Below, piece after piece: positions 43,498 to 52,316 of a DNA stretch of 64,000 bases. Location of the stretch: assembly GCA_963750045.1 (NCBI GenBank), contig CAVVPD010000002.1, positions 248,001 to 312,000 of the forward strand, written 5' to 3'. Every line of letters starts with the position of its first letter. The first letter of the stretch is position 1. Below the pieces are notes generated by a model. It was given only the letters and a program-made list of their open reading frames with translations, had not been told where the DNA came from and made no database searches. Origin of the DNA: DASUAS01 sp963750045. GTDB lineage: Bacteria; Actinomycetota; Acidimicrobiia; IMCC26256; DASPTH01. The position numbers and the translations under genes were made by a program.

Positions 43498-44877
43498 TCA
43501 AGCAGGCTCGATGTTCTGGTTGTGGCGGAACAGGTTGTCCGGGTCCCAGGCACGCTTGAGCGCCTGGAGGCGCGCGTACTTCTCGGCGCCGAACGACGCT
43601 TCGACGCGGTGCAGGCCCTCGTCGCCGATGTAGTTGAGGTAGACCTGCCCCGTCGTCCACGGCTTCATGGCCGCCGCGATGGACCGCGTGTACGCGATGT
43701 TGACGTCGTCGTCGGCCTCGTCCTCCCACATCGAGAGGTAGTGGACGTTGAACGGCGCGTGGCGCTGACCGAACGCGGTGGCATCGTCGGGAACACGCGC
43801 GATCGCGCCTCCGCCCGCGGCGAGCAGCATCTGGCTGAGCGGTGACACCGGGTTCGTCGCGTGCTCCACCAGCGTGTCGACGGCGGCGTCGGGAAGCTCA
43901 GCGAGGAAGTCGGCGCTCCAGTAGTTCCGCTTGCCGTGCGGGTTGGCATCGGTGATCAGGTTCTGCACCGCGGTGTACGGCATCGGGCCGAGCAGGTCGA
44001 GGGGCGGTGGCCCGTATTCCCGCAGCGGGCGGAGCACGGCCTCGCCGTCGTCGGACGCACCCGCGTAGCACACGACCGCACCGAGCACCGGGTGACCGCG
44101 CACGGGTTCGGGCACGAAGTCCGCGGGCGGCGCGGTGATGAACGCCAGCGCGCTGCCGACCTCGTCGGGCGCCGAGAGCATGAAGTCGCGCCAGAACCGC
44201 ACGACGTCACCGGCCATCGGCGCGGGCCAGACCAGCAGCCCGCCGAGCACGATCGGCCCGACGGGATGCAGTTGCAGATGGAACGCGGTGACGACGCCGA
44301 AGTTCCCCCCACCACCGCGGAGACCCCAGAAGAGCTCGGGGTTCTCGGTGGGTGACGCGGTGACGATGCGTCCGTCGGCGGCGACGAGCTCGGCGGCCAG
44401 CAGGTTGTCGCACGTGAACCCCAGCGCGCGCTCGAGCCAGCCGCTCCCGCTCCCGAGGGCGAGCCCGGCGATCCCGGTGCTCGGCACCCGGCCGCCGGTG
44501 ACGGCGAGACCGTGCTCCTGGGTGGCGGCATCGAACTCACCCCAGGTGAGCCCGGCCTCGGCGCGTACGGTGCGTGACCCGGGATCGACGGCGATCCCCT
44601 TCATGCCCCGCAGGTCGACGCACACGCCGTCGTCGCAGACCGCCGCACCGGTGACCCCGTGCCCGCCGCCATAGACCGACAAGGGCAGCTGCCGGTCGCG
44701 CGCGAAGTTCACCGCCGCGACCACGTCGTCGGCATTCCCACAGACCGCGACCACCGCCGGACGCCGGTCGATCATCGCGTTGAACACGGCCCGCGCCTCG
44801 TCGTAGCGCGCTTCGCCCGGTTGCACCAGCTCTCCACCGAAGCCGGGAATGCCCAGTGCCAGGTCGCTCGTGGTCAT
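43498..44877 (-). CDS. FAD-binding (PCMH-type) oxidoreductase with BBE domain
   Basis: A 459-residue flavoprotein of the berberine-bridge/6-hydroxynicotine-oxidase family. After MTTSDLALGIPGF, the FAD domain shows ARDRQLPLSVYGGGHGVTGA, whose His normally bonds FAD covalently, then GGRVPSTGIAGLALGSGSGW and WGLRGGGGNFGVVTAFHLQL. The C-terminal BBE segment KRAWDPDNLFRHNQNIEP is complete. ATG at 44877 is preceded by GAGGGGG; the longer open frame upstream is antisense to the molybdenum gene and is rejected. Members oxidise alkaloids, sugars or polyketides; the substrate here is unknown. The gene is flanked by a 23-bp direct repeat. Confidence 0.92.
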   Translation of the reverse strand: MTTSDLALGIPGFGGELVQPGEARYDEARAVFNAMIDRRPAVVAVCGNADDVVAAVNFARDRQLPLSVYGGGHGVTGAAVCDDGVCVDLRGMKGIAVDPGSRTVRAEAGLTWGEFDAATQEHGLAVTGGRVPSTGIAGLALGSGSGWLERALGFTCDNLLAAELVAADGRIVTASPTENPELFWGLRGGGGNFGVVTAFHLQLHPVGPIVLGGLLVWPAPMAGDVVRFWRDFMLSAPDEVGSALAFITAPPADFVPEPVRGHPVLGAVVCYAGASDDGEAVLRPLREYGPPPLDLLGPMPYTAVQNLITDANPHGKRNYWSADFLAELPDAAVDTLVEHATNPVSPLSQMLLAAGGGAIARVPDDATAFGQRHAPFNVHYLSMWEDEADDDVNIAYTRSIAAAMKPWTTGQVYLNYIGDEGLHRVEASFGAEKYARLQALKRAWDPDNLFRHNQNIEPA

Positions 44878-44950
44878 CGCACGACCCCCTCTCGTGGCGG
44901 ACGCTTGCCACGCCCCTTGTGATCCAAATCGGGACGCCGGACCATACCGC

Positions 44951-44973
44951 GCGTGATCCATCCGGGCTTCGGC
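44951..44973. repeat. 23-bp direct repeat, right copy
   Basis: Matches 43430-43452 at 22 of 23 positions, same orientation (starts GCGTGATCCATCCGGGCTTC). It lies in the gap between the divergent FAD-oxidase and molybdopterin-oxidoreductase starts, 25 bp before the latter. Confidence 0.85.
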
Positions 44974-44997
44974 TCCGTACTCTTGACGAAGTGCTCG

Positions 44998-45723
44998 ATG
45001 ACGCCGCCGCGCGGCACCCCCGAAGCCACCGGCGTGCCCGTCGGTCGCCGGGTGTTCCTCGGCCTGGTCGGCCTGGGAGCGGCCGGCGTGCTCCTCGGCG
45101 CCCGCGTCCAGGATTGGCTCGAGCGCGAACTGGGGCCACTGATCGCCAAGGACGGCACCGGTCTCGCGTCGCTGCTGCCCATCGGCCGCTTCCGCATCTA
45201 CACGGTCACCGGCTCGCTTCCGTCCCGGAGTCGGGCCGACTACAAGCTCCGGGTCACGGGGCTGGTCGACCGACCCCTCGAGATGACGTACGACGAGCTG
45301 GTGTCCATGCCCTCCACCAAGCTCACGCGCGACTTCCAGTGCGTCACCGGCTGGCGCGTGCCCGGCGTGGACTGGAAGGGCGTGCGCCTGGCCGACCTGC
45401 TCGACCGCGCCGGGGTGCAGTCGAGCGCCAAGGCGCTGCGGTTCCACTCCTTCGACGGCGCCTACACCGAGAGCCTCACCCTCGAACAGGCCGGCCGGAA
45501 AGACGTCATCGTCGCCTATCAGTTCGAGGGCGCACCGCTGTCGGACGAGCACGGCGGCCCGGTGCGCCTCTACGTCGCGCCGATGTACGGCTACAAGTCG
45601 TTGAAGTGGCTCGACCACATCGAGCTCACCACCGACGTGCAAGAGGGCTACTGGGAGGTACGCGGGTACGACGTCGACGGTTGGGTCGGTCGGTCGAACG
45701 GGCGCGACGACAATGCCACCTGA
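44998..45723 (+). CDS. Molybdopterin-dependent oxidoreductase (sulfite-oxidase/MsrP fold), Tat-exported
   Basis: A 241-residue protein with a twin-arginine signal (GRRVFLGLVGLGAAGVLLGA; Arg17-Arg18) and one oxidoreductase Mo-binding domain. Cys115 in RDFQCVTGWRVPGVDWKGVR is the expected Mo ligand. FHSFDGAYTESLTLEQA and GGPVRLYVAPMYGYKSLKWL are further family blocks. It lacks the dimerisation domain of true sulfite oxidases, as MsrP/YedY does. Its stop overlaps the cytochrome b gene by 11 bp, so the pair probably forms an extracytoplasmic reductase or dehydrogenase with a haem membrane subunit. Substrate (sulfite, oxidised Met, other S- or N-oxides) is not determinable. Confidence 0.9.
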   Translation: MTPPRGTPEATGVPVGRRVFLGLVGLGAAGVLLGARVQDWLERELGPLIAKDGTGLASLLPIGRFRIYTVTGSLPSRSRADYKLRVTGLVDRPLEMTYDELVSMPSTKLTRDFQCVTGWRVPGVDWKGVRLADLLDRAGVQSSAKALRFHSFDGAYTESLTLEQAGRKDVIVAYQFEGAPLSDEHGGPVRLYVAPMYGYKSLKWLDHIELTTDVQEGYWEVRGYDVDGWVGRSNGRDDNAT

Positions 45724-46390
45724 GCGCCGGATCACGATCGCCGACCAACGCGCCGCGAGGAGCGCGGCACGGCGGAACCAGCCGAAGGCCGAACCACCGC
45801 TCCTGCGGTTCGACAGGGTCGAACGGACCGTGCACTGGGTGAACGCGACGCTGTTCGGCATCCTCATGCTCACCGGTGCCGCGCTCTACGCAGGCCCGAT
45901 CTCCGTGCTCGTCGGCAATCGCGAGATCGTGCGGAACCTGCACGTGTACTCGGGGCTCGCGCTCCCGCTCCCCCTGCTCATCGGGATCGCCGGACGCCGC
46001 GGAGCCCGGCTCCGCGTGGACCTCGGTCGACTCAACCGATGGTCGCGCGACGACGCTCGCTGGTTCCGCCGCCGCGAGCACGCCCAGGTCGCCCTCGGGA
46101 AGTTCAACCCCGGCCAGAAGGTCAACGCTTCGTTCATCGCCGGCGCCGGGATCGTGATGCTCGCCACCGGATCGATCATGAAGTGGTTCGAGCCGTTCCC
46201 GATCGACTGGCGCACCGGCGCGACGTTCGTCCACGACTGGTTCGCACTGGGCATCTGGGCCGCGGTGCTGGGGCACATCTGGTTCGCCGTCCGCGACGGC
46301 GACGCGCTCGACAGCATGCTCGGCGGTAACGTGCCCGCGGCGTGGGCGCGCACGAAGGCGCCACTCTGGTACGAAGAGCTCCGACAATGA
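45713..46390 (+). CDS. Cytochrome b/b561-type membrane subunit
   Basis: A 225-residue integral membrane protein with about four helices: WVNATLFGILMLTGAALYAG, HVYSGLALPLPLLIGIAG, FIAGAGIVMLATGSIMKWFE and VHDWFALGIWAAVLGHIWFA. His residues at the helix ends (RTVHWVNA, NLHVYSG, VHDWF, GHIWFA) are positioned to hold two b-haems, as in formate dehydrogenase gamma and Ni/Fe hydrogenase cytochrome b subunits. LGKFNPGQKVNA is a family signature. It overlaps the Mo-protein gene by 11 bp upstream and the M20 peptidase by 4 bp (ATGA) downstream. It likely passes electrons between quinone and the Mo subunit. Confidence 0.9.
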   Translation: MPPERRITIADQRAARSAARRNQPKAEPPLLRFDRVERTVHWVNATLFGILMLTGAALYAGPISVLVGNREIVRNLHVYSGLALPLPLLIGIAGRRGARLRVDLGRLNRWSRDDARWFRRREHAQVALGKFNPGQKVNASFIAGAGIVMLATGSIMKWFEPFPIDWRTGATFVHDWFALGIWAAVLGHIWFAVRDGDALDSMLGGNVPAAWARTKAPLWYEELRQ

Positions 46391-47790
46391 CCCTCACCGG
46401 TACACCCACCGACGCGGCGTTCGCCGCCGCGCGCGACGACTTCGCTGCCGCGCAACGCGACCTCGAAGCGCTCGTGCGCATCCCGAGCATCAGCGCAAGC
46501 GCTGCACACCGCGCCGAGGTCGACGCGTGCGCGAAGGCGGTTGCCCACCTGATGGAGGACGCGGGACTGGAAGCCGTCCGCGAATTCCGCGTCGACGGGG
46601 GTCACCCCTACGTGGTGGGCGAGTGGACGCACCGGGCCGAAGCCCCCACGGTGCTCCTCTACGCGCACCACGACGTGCAGCCAACCGGCTTCGTCGACCG
46701 CTGGTCCTCGGATCCGTTCGAACCACGCGAAGCCGACGGTCGGCTGTTCGGGCGCGGGACGGCCGACGACAAGGCCGGCGCGGTCGCGCACGTCGCCGCG
46801 GTGCGGGCGTGGCTCCGGACGGCCGGCAGTCTGCCCTGCAACGTGAAGGTGCTCGTCGAAGGCGAGGAGGAGATCGGCTCGCCGGGCCTCGCCGCGTTCC
46901 TCGCCGCGCACACCGACGAGTTGCGCTCCGACGTGCTGCTCCTCGCCGACGCCGGCAACTGGTCGGTCGGCGTGCCCGGGCTCACGTACTCACTACGCGG
47001 GTACGCCGGCGTCGACGTACGCGTCCGCGCCCTCGACGGACCGGTGCACAGCGGGATGGCCGGCGGAGCAGTCCCCGACCCGGTCCTCGCGCTCGCGGGA
47101 ATGCTCGCGTCGCTCGTCGACGACCACGGCGACGCCGCGTTCGACCATTGCTGGTCGGACTACACGCCGCCCGACGCCGCCGAACGCGCCCGGATCGACG
47201 CACTGCCCCAGAACGTCGCCGGTCTCCGGCGCGCGTGGGGCCTCCGTGAAGGCGTGGAGCTCGCGGGCGATCCCGCGGTGTCGGTGTTCGAGCGGTTGTG
47301 GCTGCGACCGGCGATCACCGTGATCGGCATCGACGGCCACCCGATCGAGGGGTCGTCGAACCAGATCGTCGCCGAAGCGGCGGCGCGCATCAGCATGCGG
47401 GTCGGACGCGGTCAGGACCCGGCGCGCCTCAACCACGCACTGCGCCGCCACCTCGAACGGCGCGTGCCGTTCGGACTCGAGGTCGACGTCACCGAGCTCG
47501 AGGCGGTGCCCCCATGGCACTGCGAGCCCACCGGCTGGGCGTTCGACGCCACGACGCGAGCGCTCCGCGCCGGGTTCGGTGTGGATCCGGTCTCCATGGG
47601 CGTCGGGGGGAGCATCCCGTTCGTGGGTCCCTTCGCCGACGCGTTCGGCGGCATCCCCGCGCTCCTGCTCGGCCCGGCCGATCCCGGGAGCCGCATCCAC
47701 GGCGAGGACGAAAGCCTCCATCTGGGCGACTGGCACAAGCTGATCGCGAGCGAGGTCTTCCTGCTCGCCGAATTGGGGACCGGTCCGTAA
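46387..47790 (+). CDS. M20 family dipeptidase / metallopeptidase
   Basis: A 467-residue di-zinc peptidase. Metal sites: VLLYAHHDVQP (His and, after it, Asp) and FGRGTADDKAG (bridging Asp); EGEEEIGSPG gives the catalytic Glu and a ligand, and the C-terminal GVGGSIPFVGPF and HGEDESLH complete the site. An inserted dimerisation domain occupies the middle (about 200-330). The sequence fits the carnosinase-like dipeptidases. It overlaps the cytochrome b stop (ATGA), so it is expressed with the Mo oxidoreductase pair, though no functional link is obvious. Confidence 0.92.
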   Translation: MTLTGTPTDAAFAAARDDFAAAQRDLEALVRIPSISASAAHRAEVDACAKAVAHLMEDAGLEAVREFRVDGGHPYVVGEWTHRAEAPTVLLYAHHDVQPTGFVDRWSSDPFEPREADGRLFGRGTADDKAGAVAHVAAVRAWLRTAGSLPCNVKVLVEGEEEIGSPGLAAFLAAHTDELRSDVLLLADAGNWSVGVPGLTYSLRGYAGVDVRVRALDGPVHSGMAGGAVPDPVLALAGMLASLVDDHGDAAFDHCWSDYTPPDAAERARIDALPQNVAGLRRAWGLREGVELAGDPAVSVFERLWLRPAITVIGIDGHPIEGSSNQIVAEAAARISMRVGRGQDPARLNHALRRHLERRVPFGLEVDVTELEAVPPWHCEPTGWAFDATTRALRAGFGVDPVSMGVGGSIPFVGPFADAFGGIPALLLGPADPGSRIHGEDESLHLGDWHKLIASEVFLLAELGTGP

Positions 47791-47813
47791 GCCCCGCTTG
47801 TAGTGTCGACGCG

Positions 47814-48938
47814 ATGGCCGCCGACCCCACCACCGTCAACCTTCCGCCCGAGCTCGTTCCCGGCGACGGCCGCTTCGGTTCGGGGCCGTCGAAGGTCCGG
47901 CCCGAAGCGGTGCGGGCACTGGCCGAGGCCGGCGGCGCGTTCCTCGGCACCAGTCACCGCCGGCCCACGGTGCGTTCGGTGGTCGGCGACATCCGCGCCG
48001 GGCTCGCCGAGCTGTTCGCCCTCCCCGACGGGTACGAGGTCCTCCTCGGGAACGGCGGCAGCACCGCGTTCTGGGACGCCGCCGCGTTCGGGCTGGTCGA
48101 CCGGCGGGCCGAGCACCTGGTGTTCGGCGAATTCTCGGCGAAGTTCGCCGCGGTCACCGCCGCCGCACCATTCCTCGACGACCCGGTGGTCTTGAAGTCG
48201 GAGCCGGGCACCCACCCCGAGCTCGTCGCCGACGCCACCGTCGACGCCTACGCATACCCCCACAACGAGACGTCGACCGGCGTCATGACCGACGTCCACC
48301 GTCCCGGTGACGACGGTCTCGTCCTCGTCGACGCCACCTCGGGCGCCGGCGGTCTCCCGGTGGAACCCACACACTTCGACGTCTACTACTTCGCGCCCCA
48401 GAAGTGCTTCGCCGGGGACGGTGGCCTCTGGCTCGCACTGTGCTCGCCCGCGGCCGTCGAGCGCATCGAGCGCCTCGGCGCGTCCGACCGCTGGGTGCCG
48501 CGCTCACTGAGCCTCCCGATCGCGTTGGAGAACTCGCGCCTGGACCAGACCTACAACACGCCGGCGCTGGCGTCGCTCTTCCTGCTCGCCGACAGCGTGC
48601 GTTGGATGCTCGAGCAGGGTGGCCTCGAGTTCACGGTCGCTCGTTGCGACCGCTCCGCGGAGATCCTCTACGGCTGGGCGGAGGCGAGCACCTTCGCGCA
48701 GCCGTTCGTGGCCAAGCCTTCTGAACGCAGCCACGTGAGCGGCACGATCGACTTCGCCGACGACGTCGACGCGGCGGCGATCGCCAAGGCCCTACGCGCC
48801 AACGGCATCGTCGACACCGAGCCCTACCGCAAGCTCGGGCGCAACCAGTTGCGCATCGCGATGTTCCCGGCGATCGACCCCGACGACGTGGCCATTCTCA
48901 CCCACGCCATCGACTACCTCGCCGAAGCGCTTCGCTGA
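47814..48938 (+). CDS. serC: Phosphoserine aminotransferase, actinobacterial type
   Basis: A 374-residue class V PLP enzyme that transaminates 3-phosphohydroxypyruvate in serine synthesis. It begins with the actinobacterial form NLPPELVPGDGRFGSGPSKV. LGTSHRRPTVRSVVGDIRAG, LGNGGSTAFWDAAAFGL, YAYPHNETSTGV and the Schiff-base lysine region YYFAPQKCFAGDGGLWLALC follow. Length and all blocks match the mycobacterial SerC group. The next gene begins 1 bp after its stop, so the two are translationally linked. Confidence 0.95.
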   Translation: MAADPTTVNLPPELVPGDGRFGSGPSKVRPEAVRALAEAGGAFLGTSHRRPTVRSVVGDIRAGLAELFALPDGYEVLLGNGGSTAFWDAAAFGLVDRRAEHLVFGEFSAKFAAVTAAAPFLDDPVVLKSEPGTHPELVADATVDAYAYPHNETSTGVMTDVHRPGDDGLVLVDATSGAGGLPVEPTHFDVYYFAPQKCFAGDGGLWLALCSPAAVERIERLGASDRWVPRSLSLPIALENSRLDQTYNTPALASLFLLADSVRWMLEQGGLEFTVARCDRSAEILYGWAEASTFAQPFVAKPSERSHVSGTIDFADDVDAAAIAKALRANGIVDTEPYRKLGRNQLRIAMFPAIDPDDVAILTHAIDYLAEALR

Positions 48939-48939
48939 C

Positions 48940-49755
48940 GTGCGGCTCGCGACGATCCGGACGCCGGCGGGTACGCACGCGGCGCGGGTCGACGGCGACA
49001 CGCTGGTCGAGCTCGACGCGCGCGACGTCGGCGAGCTGCTGGCACGCGGGCAGGTGGCCGAGACCGGCGCTCGCCACGAGATCGCCACGGCGGACTACAC
49101 GCCCGTCGTCACCCATCCGGGCAAGATCGTCTGCCAGGGGCTCAATTACCGCAGCCACATCCTCGAGATGGGGCACGAGCTCCCGACCCATCCAACCCTC
49201 TTCGCCAAGTTCCGGGAAGCGCTCATCGGCGCGTACGACGACATCACGCTGCCGGCCAGCTCGCACCAGGTCGACTGGGAGGCCGAGCTCGCGCTCGTGA
49301 TCGGTACCCGGGTCCGGCGCGCCTCCGCGGAGCAGGCGGCCCGCGCCATCGCGGGCTTCACCGTCGCCAACGACGTGTCGATGCGCGACTGGCAGAACCG
49401 TTCGCTGGAGTGGCTCCAGGGCAAGACGTGGGAGCACGCGACGCCGGTCGGACCCTGGCTCGTCACCCCCGACGACGTCGGCGGTGCCGACCCCGACCTG
49501 GCGATCCGCTGCGAGGTCGACGACGTGGTGCGCCAGCGTGCCCGCACCGCGGATCTGGTCTTCTCCCCCGCCGAGCTCGTCGCCTACACCAGCGAGTTCG
49601 TGACGCTGGAACCCGGCGACCTGCTCCTCACCGGGACCCCGGCCGGGGTCGGCCACGGCATGGAGCCTCCCGTCTACCTCCGGTCCGGCCAGGTCGTCCG
49701 CACGGTGATCGAGGGGATCGGCGAGCTCGTCAACCAGTGCCGGCCCGGGCCCTGA
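48940..49755 (+). CDS. Fumarylacetoacetate hydrolase family protein
   Basis: A 271-residue FAH-fold enzyme, GTG-started 1 bp after serC. Conserved blocks: GKIVCQGLNYRSHILEMG, HPTLFAKFREALIGAYDDIT, VDWEAELALVIGTRVRRAS (metal Glu residues), GFTVANDVSMRDWQNRS, GKTWEHATPVGPWLVTPDDV and the C-terminal LLTGTPAGVGHGM. These match the 2-hydroxyhepta-2,4-diene-1,7-dioate isomerase / acylpyruvase group that cleaves or isomerises beta-diketo acids of aromatic breakdown. The exact substrate is unknown. Confidence 0.93.
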   Translation: MRLATIRTPAGTHAARVDGDTLVELDARDVGELLARGQVAETGARHEIATADYTPVVTHPGKIVCQGLNYRSHILEMGHELPTHPTLFAKFREALIGAYDDITLPASSHQVDWEAELALVIGTRVRRASAEQAARAIAGFTVANDVSMRDWQNRSLEWLQGKTWEHATPVGPWLVTPDDVGGADPDLAIRCEVDDVVRQRARTADLVFSPAELVAYTSEFVTLEPGDLLLTGTPAGVGHGMEPPVYLRSGQVVRTVIEGIGELVNQCRPGP

Positions 49756-49812
49756 ACCGGCCGTGCCCACGTTGATGTCAAGGTCACCCCACGACCGGCC
49801 GATAGCCGTTTC

Positions 49813-50457
49813 GTGGAGGATTTCGGGGAACAAGCACGCCCGGAGGACACCGGTGCGCGCCTGCGGGCGGTCCGGGAGCTCGCCGGGATCTCCAGCCGGG
49901 ATGTCGCCCGCGCCGCCGGCATCAGCAAGCGTGAGCTGGCGGCGGTGGAGCGGGGCCGGCACCGGCTGACCCAGGACGAGCTGCGATCGCTCGCCGGCGC
50001 GCTCGGCGTGGATCCGGAGGTGCTCGTCTCGGCGGGACTCGGCGAGCTCGACCACACCACCACGGAGGGCGAGCGGATCGACGCGGTCATCGGCCACGAT
50101 CCCGACCAGTGGCACACGCTGCCGCAGTCGCCGGCCGATCTGCCGCCGGCGCTCCCCGTCAACCTGCCCGACCCCGAACGTCGCCACCAACTTGCCACCC
50201 GCCACCGCGTCGACGACTCCTGGAACGAGGTCCGCGGGCAGATGGACGGCGTCATCCGTCAGTGCATGCTCGTGAGCACGATGGGATCGGGTGACGACGT
50301 GCGCGAGATGCTCGACGCGCTGGAGATCGAGATCCGGCGGCTCAAGGCGAGCCACTCCTTCATCCGCGGCGTCGCCCGCCACGAGCAGATCAGGGCGCAG
50401 GCGCGCGGCGGTTCGGCGAAGGCGCCCTCCGAGATGGACGCCCCGCGCCCACGATAG
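49813..50457 (+). CDS. XRE family helix-turn-helix regulator
   Basis: A 214-residue GTG-started protein. Residues about 15-75 form a Cro/CI-type HTH: LRAVRELAGISSRDVARAAG, ISKRELAAVERGRHRLTQDE and LRSLAGALGVDPEVLV. The C-terminal 130 residues are unassigned: a Pro-rich linker (LPQSPADLPPALPVNLPDPE) and a helical part (MLDALEIEIRRLKASHSFIR) that could bind a partner or ligand. It is convergent with hisC, its stop 1 bp from the hisC stop. Targets are unknown. Confidence 0.85.
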   Translation: MEDFGEQARPEDTGARLRAVRELAGISSRDVARAAGISKRELAAVERGRHRLTQDELRSLAGALGVDPEVLVSAGLGELDHTTTEGERIDAVIGHDPDQWHTLPQSPADLPPALPVNLPDPERRHQLATRHRVDDSWNEVRGQMDGVIRQCMLVSTMGSGDDVREMLDALEIEIRRLKASHSFIRGVARHEQIRAQARGGSAKAPSEMDAPRPR

Positions 50458-50458
50458 C

Positions 50459-51551
50459 TCAGCGGCCGGTTGCCCCGTCGTCGAGCGCGGCACGCAAGGT
50501 CCGGAGCAGCCGCTCGTTCTCCGGCTGCGAGCCGATGGTCACGCGCACACCCACGTCAGGGAACGGGCGCAACACGACGCCGGCACGTTCGCAGTAGGCC
50601 CCGAGCACCGAGGCGTACTCGGCGATTGGCAGCCACAAGAAGTTCGCCTCCGAATCCACCACGTCTATCCCGAGGGCGGCGATGGCGCGGAAGACGCGCG
50701 TACGCTCGGCGATGACGCGGTCGACGCGATCCCGCATCTCGGAGTCGGCGGCCAACGAGGCAACCGCGGCGACCTGTGCGAGACCGTTCACCCCGAACGG
50801 GACCCGCACCTTGCGCAGTGCCCCGATCACCTCGAACGCGGCGAGGGCATACCCCACACGAAGCGCGGCCAGGCCGTACGCCTTCGAGAACGTGCGCAGC
50901 ACTGCGACGTTGGCGTGCCGCGGCGAGGAGGTCGACGCCATCGGGAAAGCCGGGCGCGGTCACGAACTCGCGGTACGCCTCGTCGAGCACGACGAGACAG
51001 TTGTCGGGCACCCGCGCGAGGAAGCGGTCGATCGAATCGCGGTCGACCACCGTGCCCGTGGGGTTGTTCGGATTGCACACGAAGACCAGCCGCGTGCGGT
51101 CGGTCACCGCGTCGGCCATGGCGTCGAGGTCGTGGCGATGGTCGCGCAGTGGCACCCGCACCATCACGGCGGCGACCTGCTGCGCCAGGATGGGGTAGGC
51201 CTCGAACGAGGGCCAGGCGAACACCACCTCGTCGCCGGGATCGCACGTCGCCGCGAACGCCAGCCGGCACAGCTCGACCGAGCCGTTTCCCGCGAGCACC
51301 TGACCCGGGTCGACGCCGTGCTTCACGGCCAGGGCCGCACGCAGCGCCACCGTGTCGGCATCGGGGTACCGGTTCACGTCGTCGGTGGCGTCGATGATGG
51401 CCGCCGCGGCCGAGGGCAGCGGCCCGAAGGGCGCCTCGTTCGAAGCCAGCTTCAGCACGTTGGTGATGGCGTACTCGGCCGCGACCGATGCGGCCGAACG
51501 ACCCGGCACGTAGTCGGGGATGGCACGCAGCGCGGCGCGGGTACGGATCAC
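50459..51551 (-). CDS. hisC: Histidinol-phosphate aminotransferase, frameshifted
   Basis: A class II PLP aminotransferase of about 360 residues. The first part has IRTRAALRAIPDYVPG, LKLASNEAPFGPLP, VNRYPDADTVALRAALAVKH, VLAGNGSVELCRLAFAATCD and FVCNPNNPTGTVVDRDSID, with VLDEAYREFV for the cofactor Asp and Tyr. Near 50920 the frame shifts. ANVAVLRTFSKAYGLAALRV, holding the Schiff-base lysine (SKAYG), continues in the other frame to the stop. It could equally be the related aromatic or phenylalanine aminotransferase of this family. The start GTG at 51551 corresponds to that of the truncated paralogue at the right edge. Confidence 0.87.
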
Positions 51552-51584
51552 CGGGTCATGCTCGCGCACCGCGAACACACGTAC

Positions 51585-51680
51585 ATGATCGGGAGGGAGA
51601 CCCGACGGAAGCCCCGGCAACGCAGCCGGTCCGACACCGGGCGAACGGTGACCGCCCAACGGGCGGACGTCAACCGTCGT
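51585..51680 (+). promoter_or_regulatory. S-box (SAM-I riboswitch)-like sequence, unproven
   Basis: Read on the plus strand, GGGAGGGAGACCCGACGGAA followed by GCCCCGGCAACGC resembles the most conserved part of SAM-I riboswitches (GGAGGGA..GGCCC.AUGAAGCC..GGCAACC). A GGTG element follows at about 51647. The usual k-turn segment before the G-rich strand is short and I cannot place a full P1 stem. It points away from hisC and into the 3' end of cysC, so it would be a leader of an antisense RNA. A separate perfect hairpin CCGCCC-aac-GGGCGG (51652-51666) could end cysC transcription on the other strand. Confidence 0.35.
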
Positions 51681-51686
51681 CGGCCC

Positions 51687-52316
51687 TCACGGGGGCGGCA
51701 GGATCCGGCGCGCCGTCAGGAGCTCGCCCACGACGGCGGCGGCCGCCGTCGCCGAGACGTCCGCGGTGTGCAGGACGAGCTCGGGGTTCAGGGGAGCTTC
51801 GTAGGGGTCGTCGATGCCGGTGAAGCCGGTGATCTCACCGGCGCGGGCCTTGGCGTAGAGCCCCTTCGGGTCGCGCCGCTCGCACACCTCGAGGGGTGTG
51901 TCGACGAACACCTCGACGAAGTCGAGCCCGGCGGCCGCGTGCGAACGCGCGCGGCGTGGACACGACCGGCGCGGTACGGGCTGATGAGCGGCACGAGCGC
52001 GACCACACCGGCATCGGCGAAGAGCCGCGCCACCTCGCCGACGCGGCGCACGTTCTCGGCCCGGTCGTCGGCCGAGAATCCCAGATCCCCGTTGAGCCCG
52101 TGCCGGAGGTTGTCACCGTCGAGCGTGTAGCTGAGCACGCCGCGCGTGGTGATCAGCGCGGCCGAGCGCGCCGGCCACCGTCGACTTGCCGGAGCCCGAC
52201 AGGCCCGTCAGCCACACCGTCGCACCGCGCACACCAGCGGCCCGCCACCGTTCGCCGCGCGGGACCTCGCTCTCGTGCCAGACGACGTTGGAGCTCGTCG
52301 CAGGACCGTCGGTCAC
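51687..52316 (-). CDS. cysC: Adenylylsulfate (APS) kinase, frameshifted twice
   Basis: CysC phosphorylates APS to PAPS. The GTG start overlaps the cysN stop. The first piece carries a short leader and ATVWLTGLSGSGKSTVAGAL (P-loop). After an indel near 52160 comes SYTLDGDNLRHGLNGDLGFS, DRAENVRRVGEVARLFADAG and LVPLISPYRAGR. After another near 51950 comes FVEVFVDTPLEVCERRDPKG, LYAKARAGEITGFTGIDDPY and the end. All APS-kinase motifs are in order, so two sequence errors are likelier than decay. Here CysC is separate from CysN, unlike the fused CysNC of mycobacteria. Confidence 0.88.

Noticed and set aside
43498..45873. N-terminal extension of the FAD oxidase to 791 residues
   Set aside because: The added part lies opposite the Mo-oxidoreductase coding region and resembles nothing; the ATG at 44877 has a good ribosome site and matches the family start.
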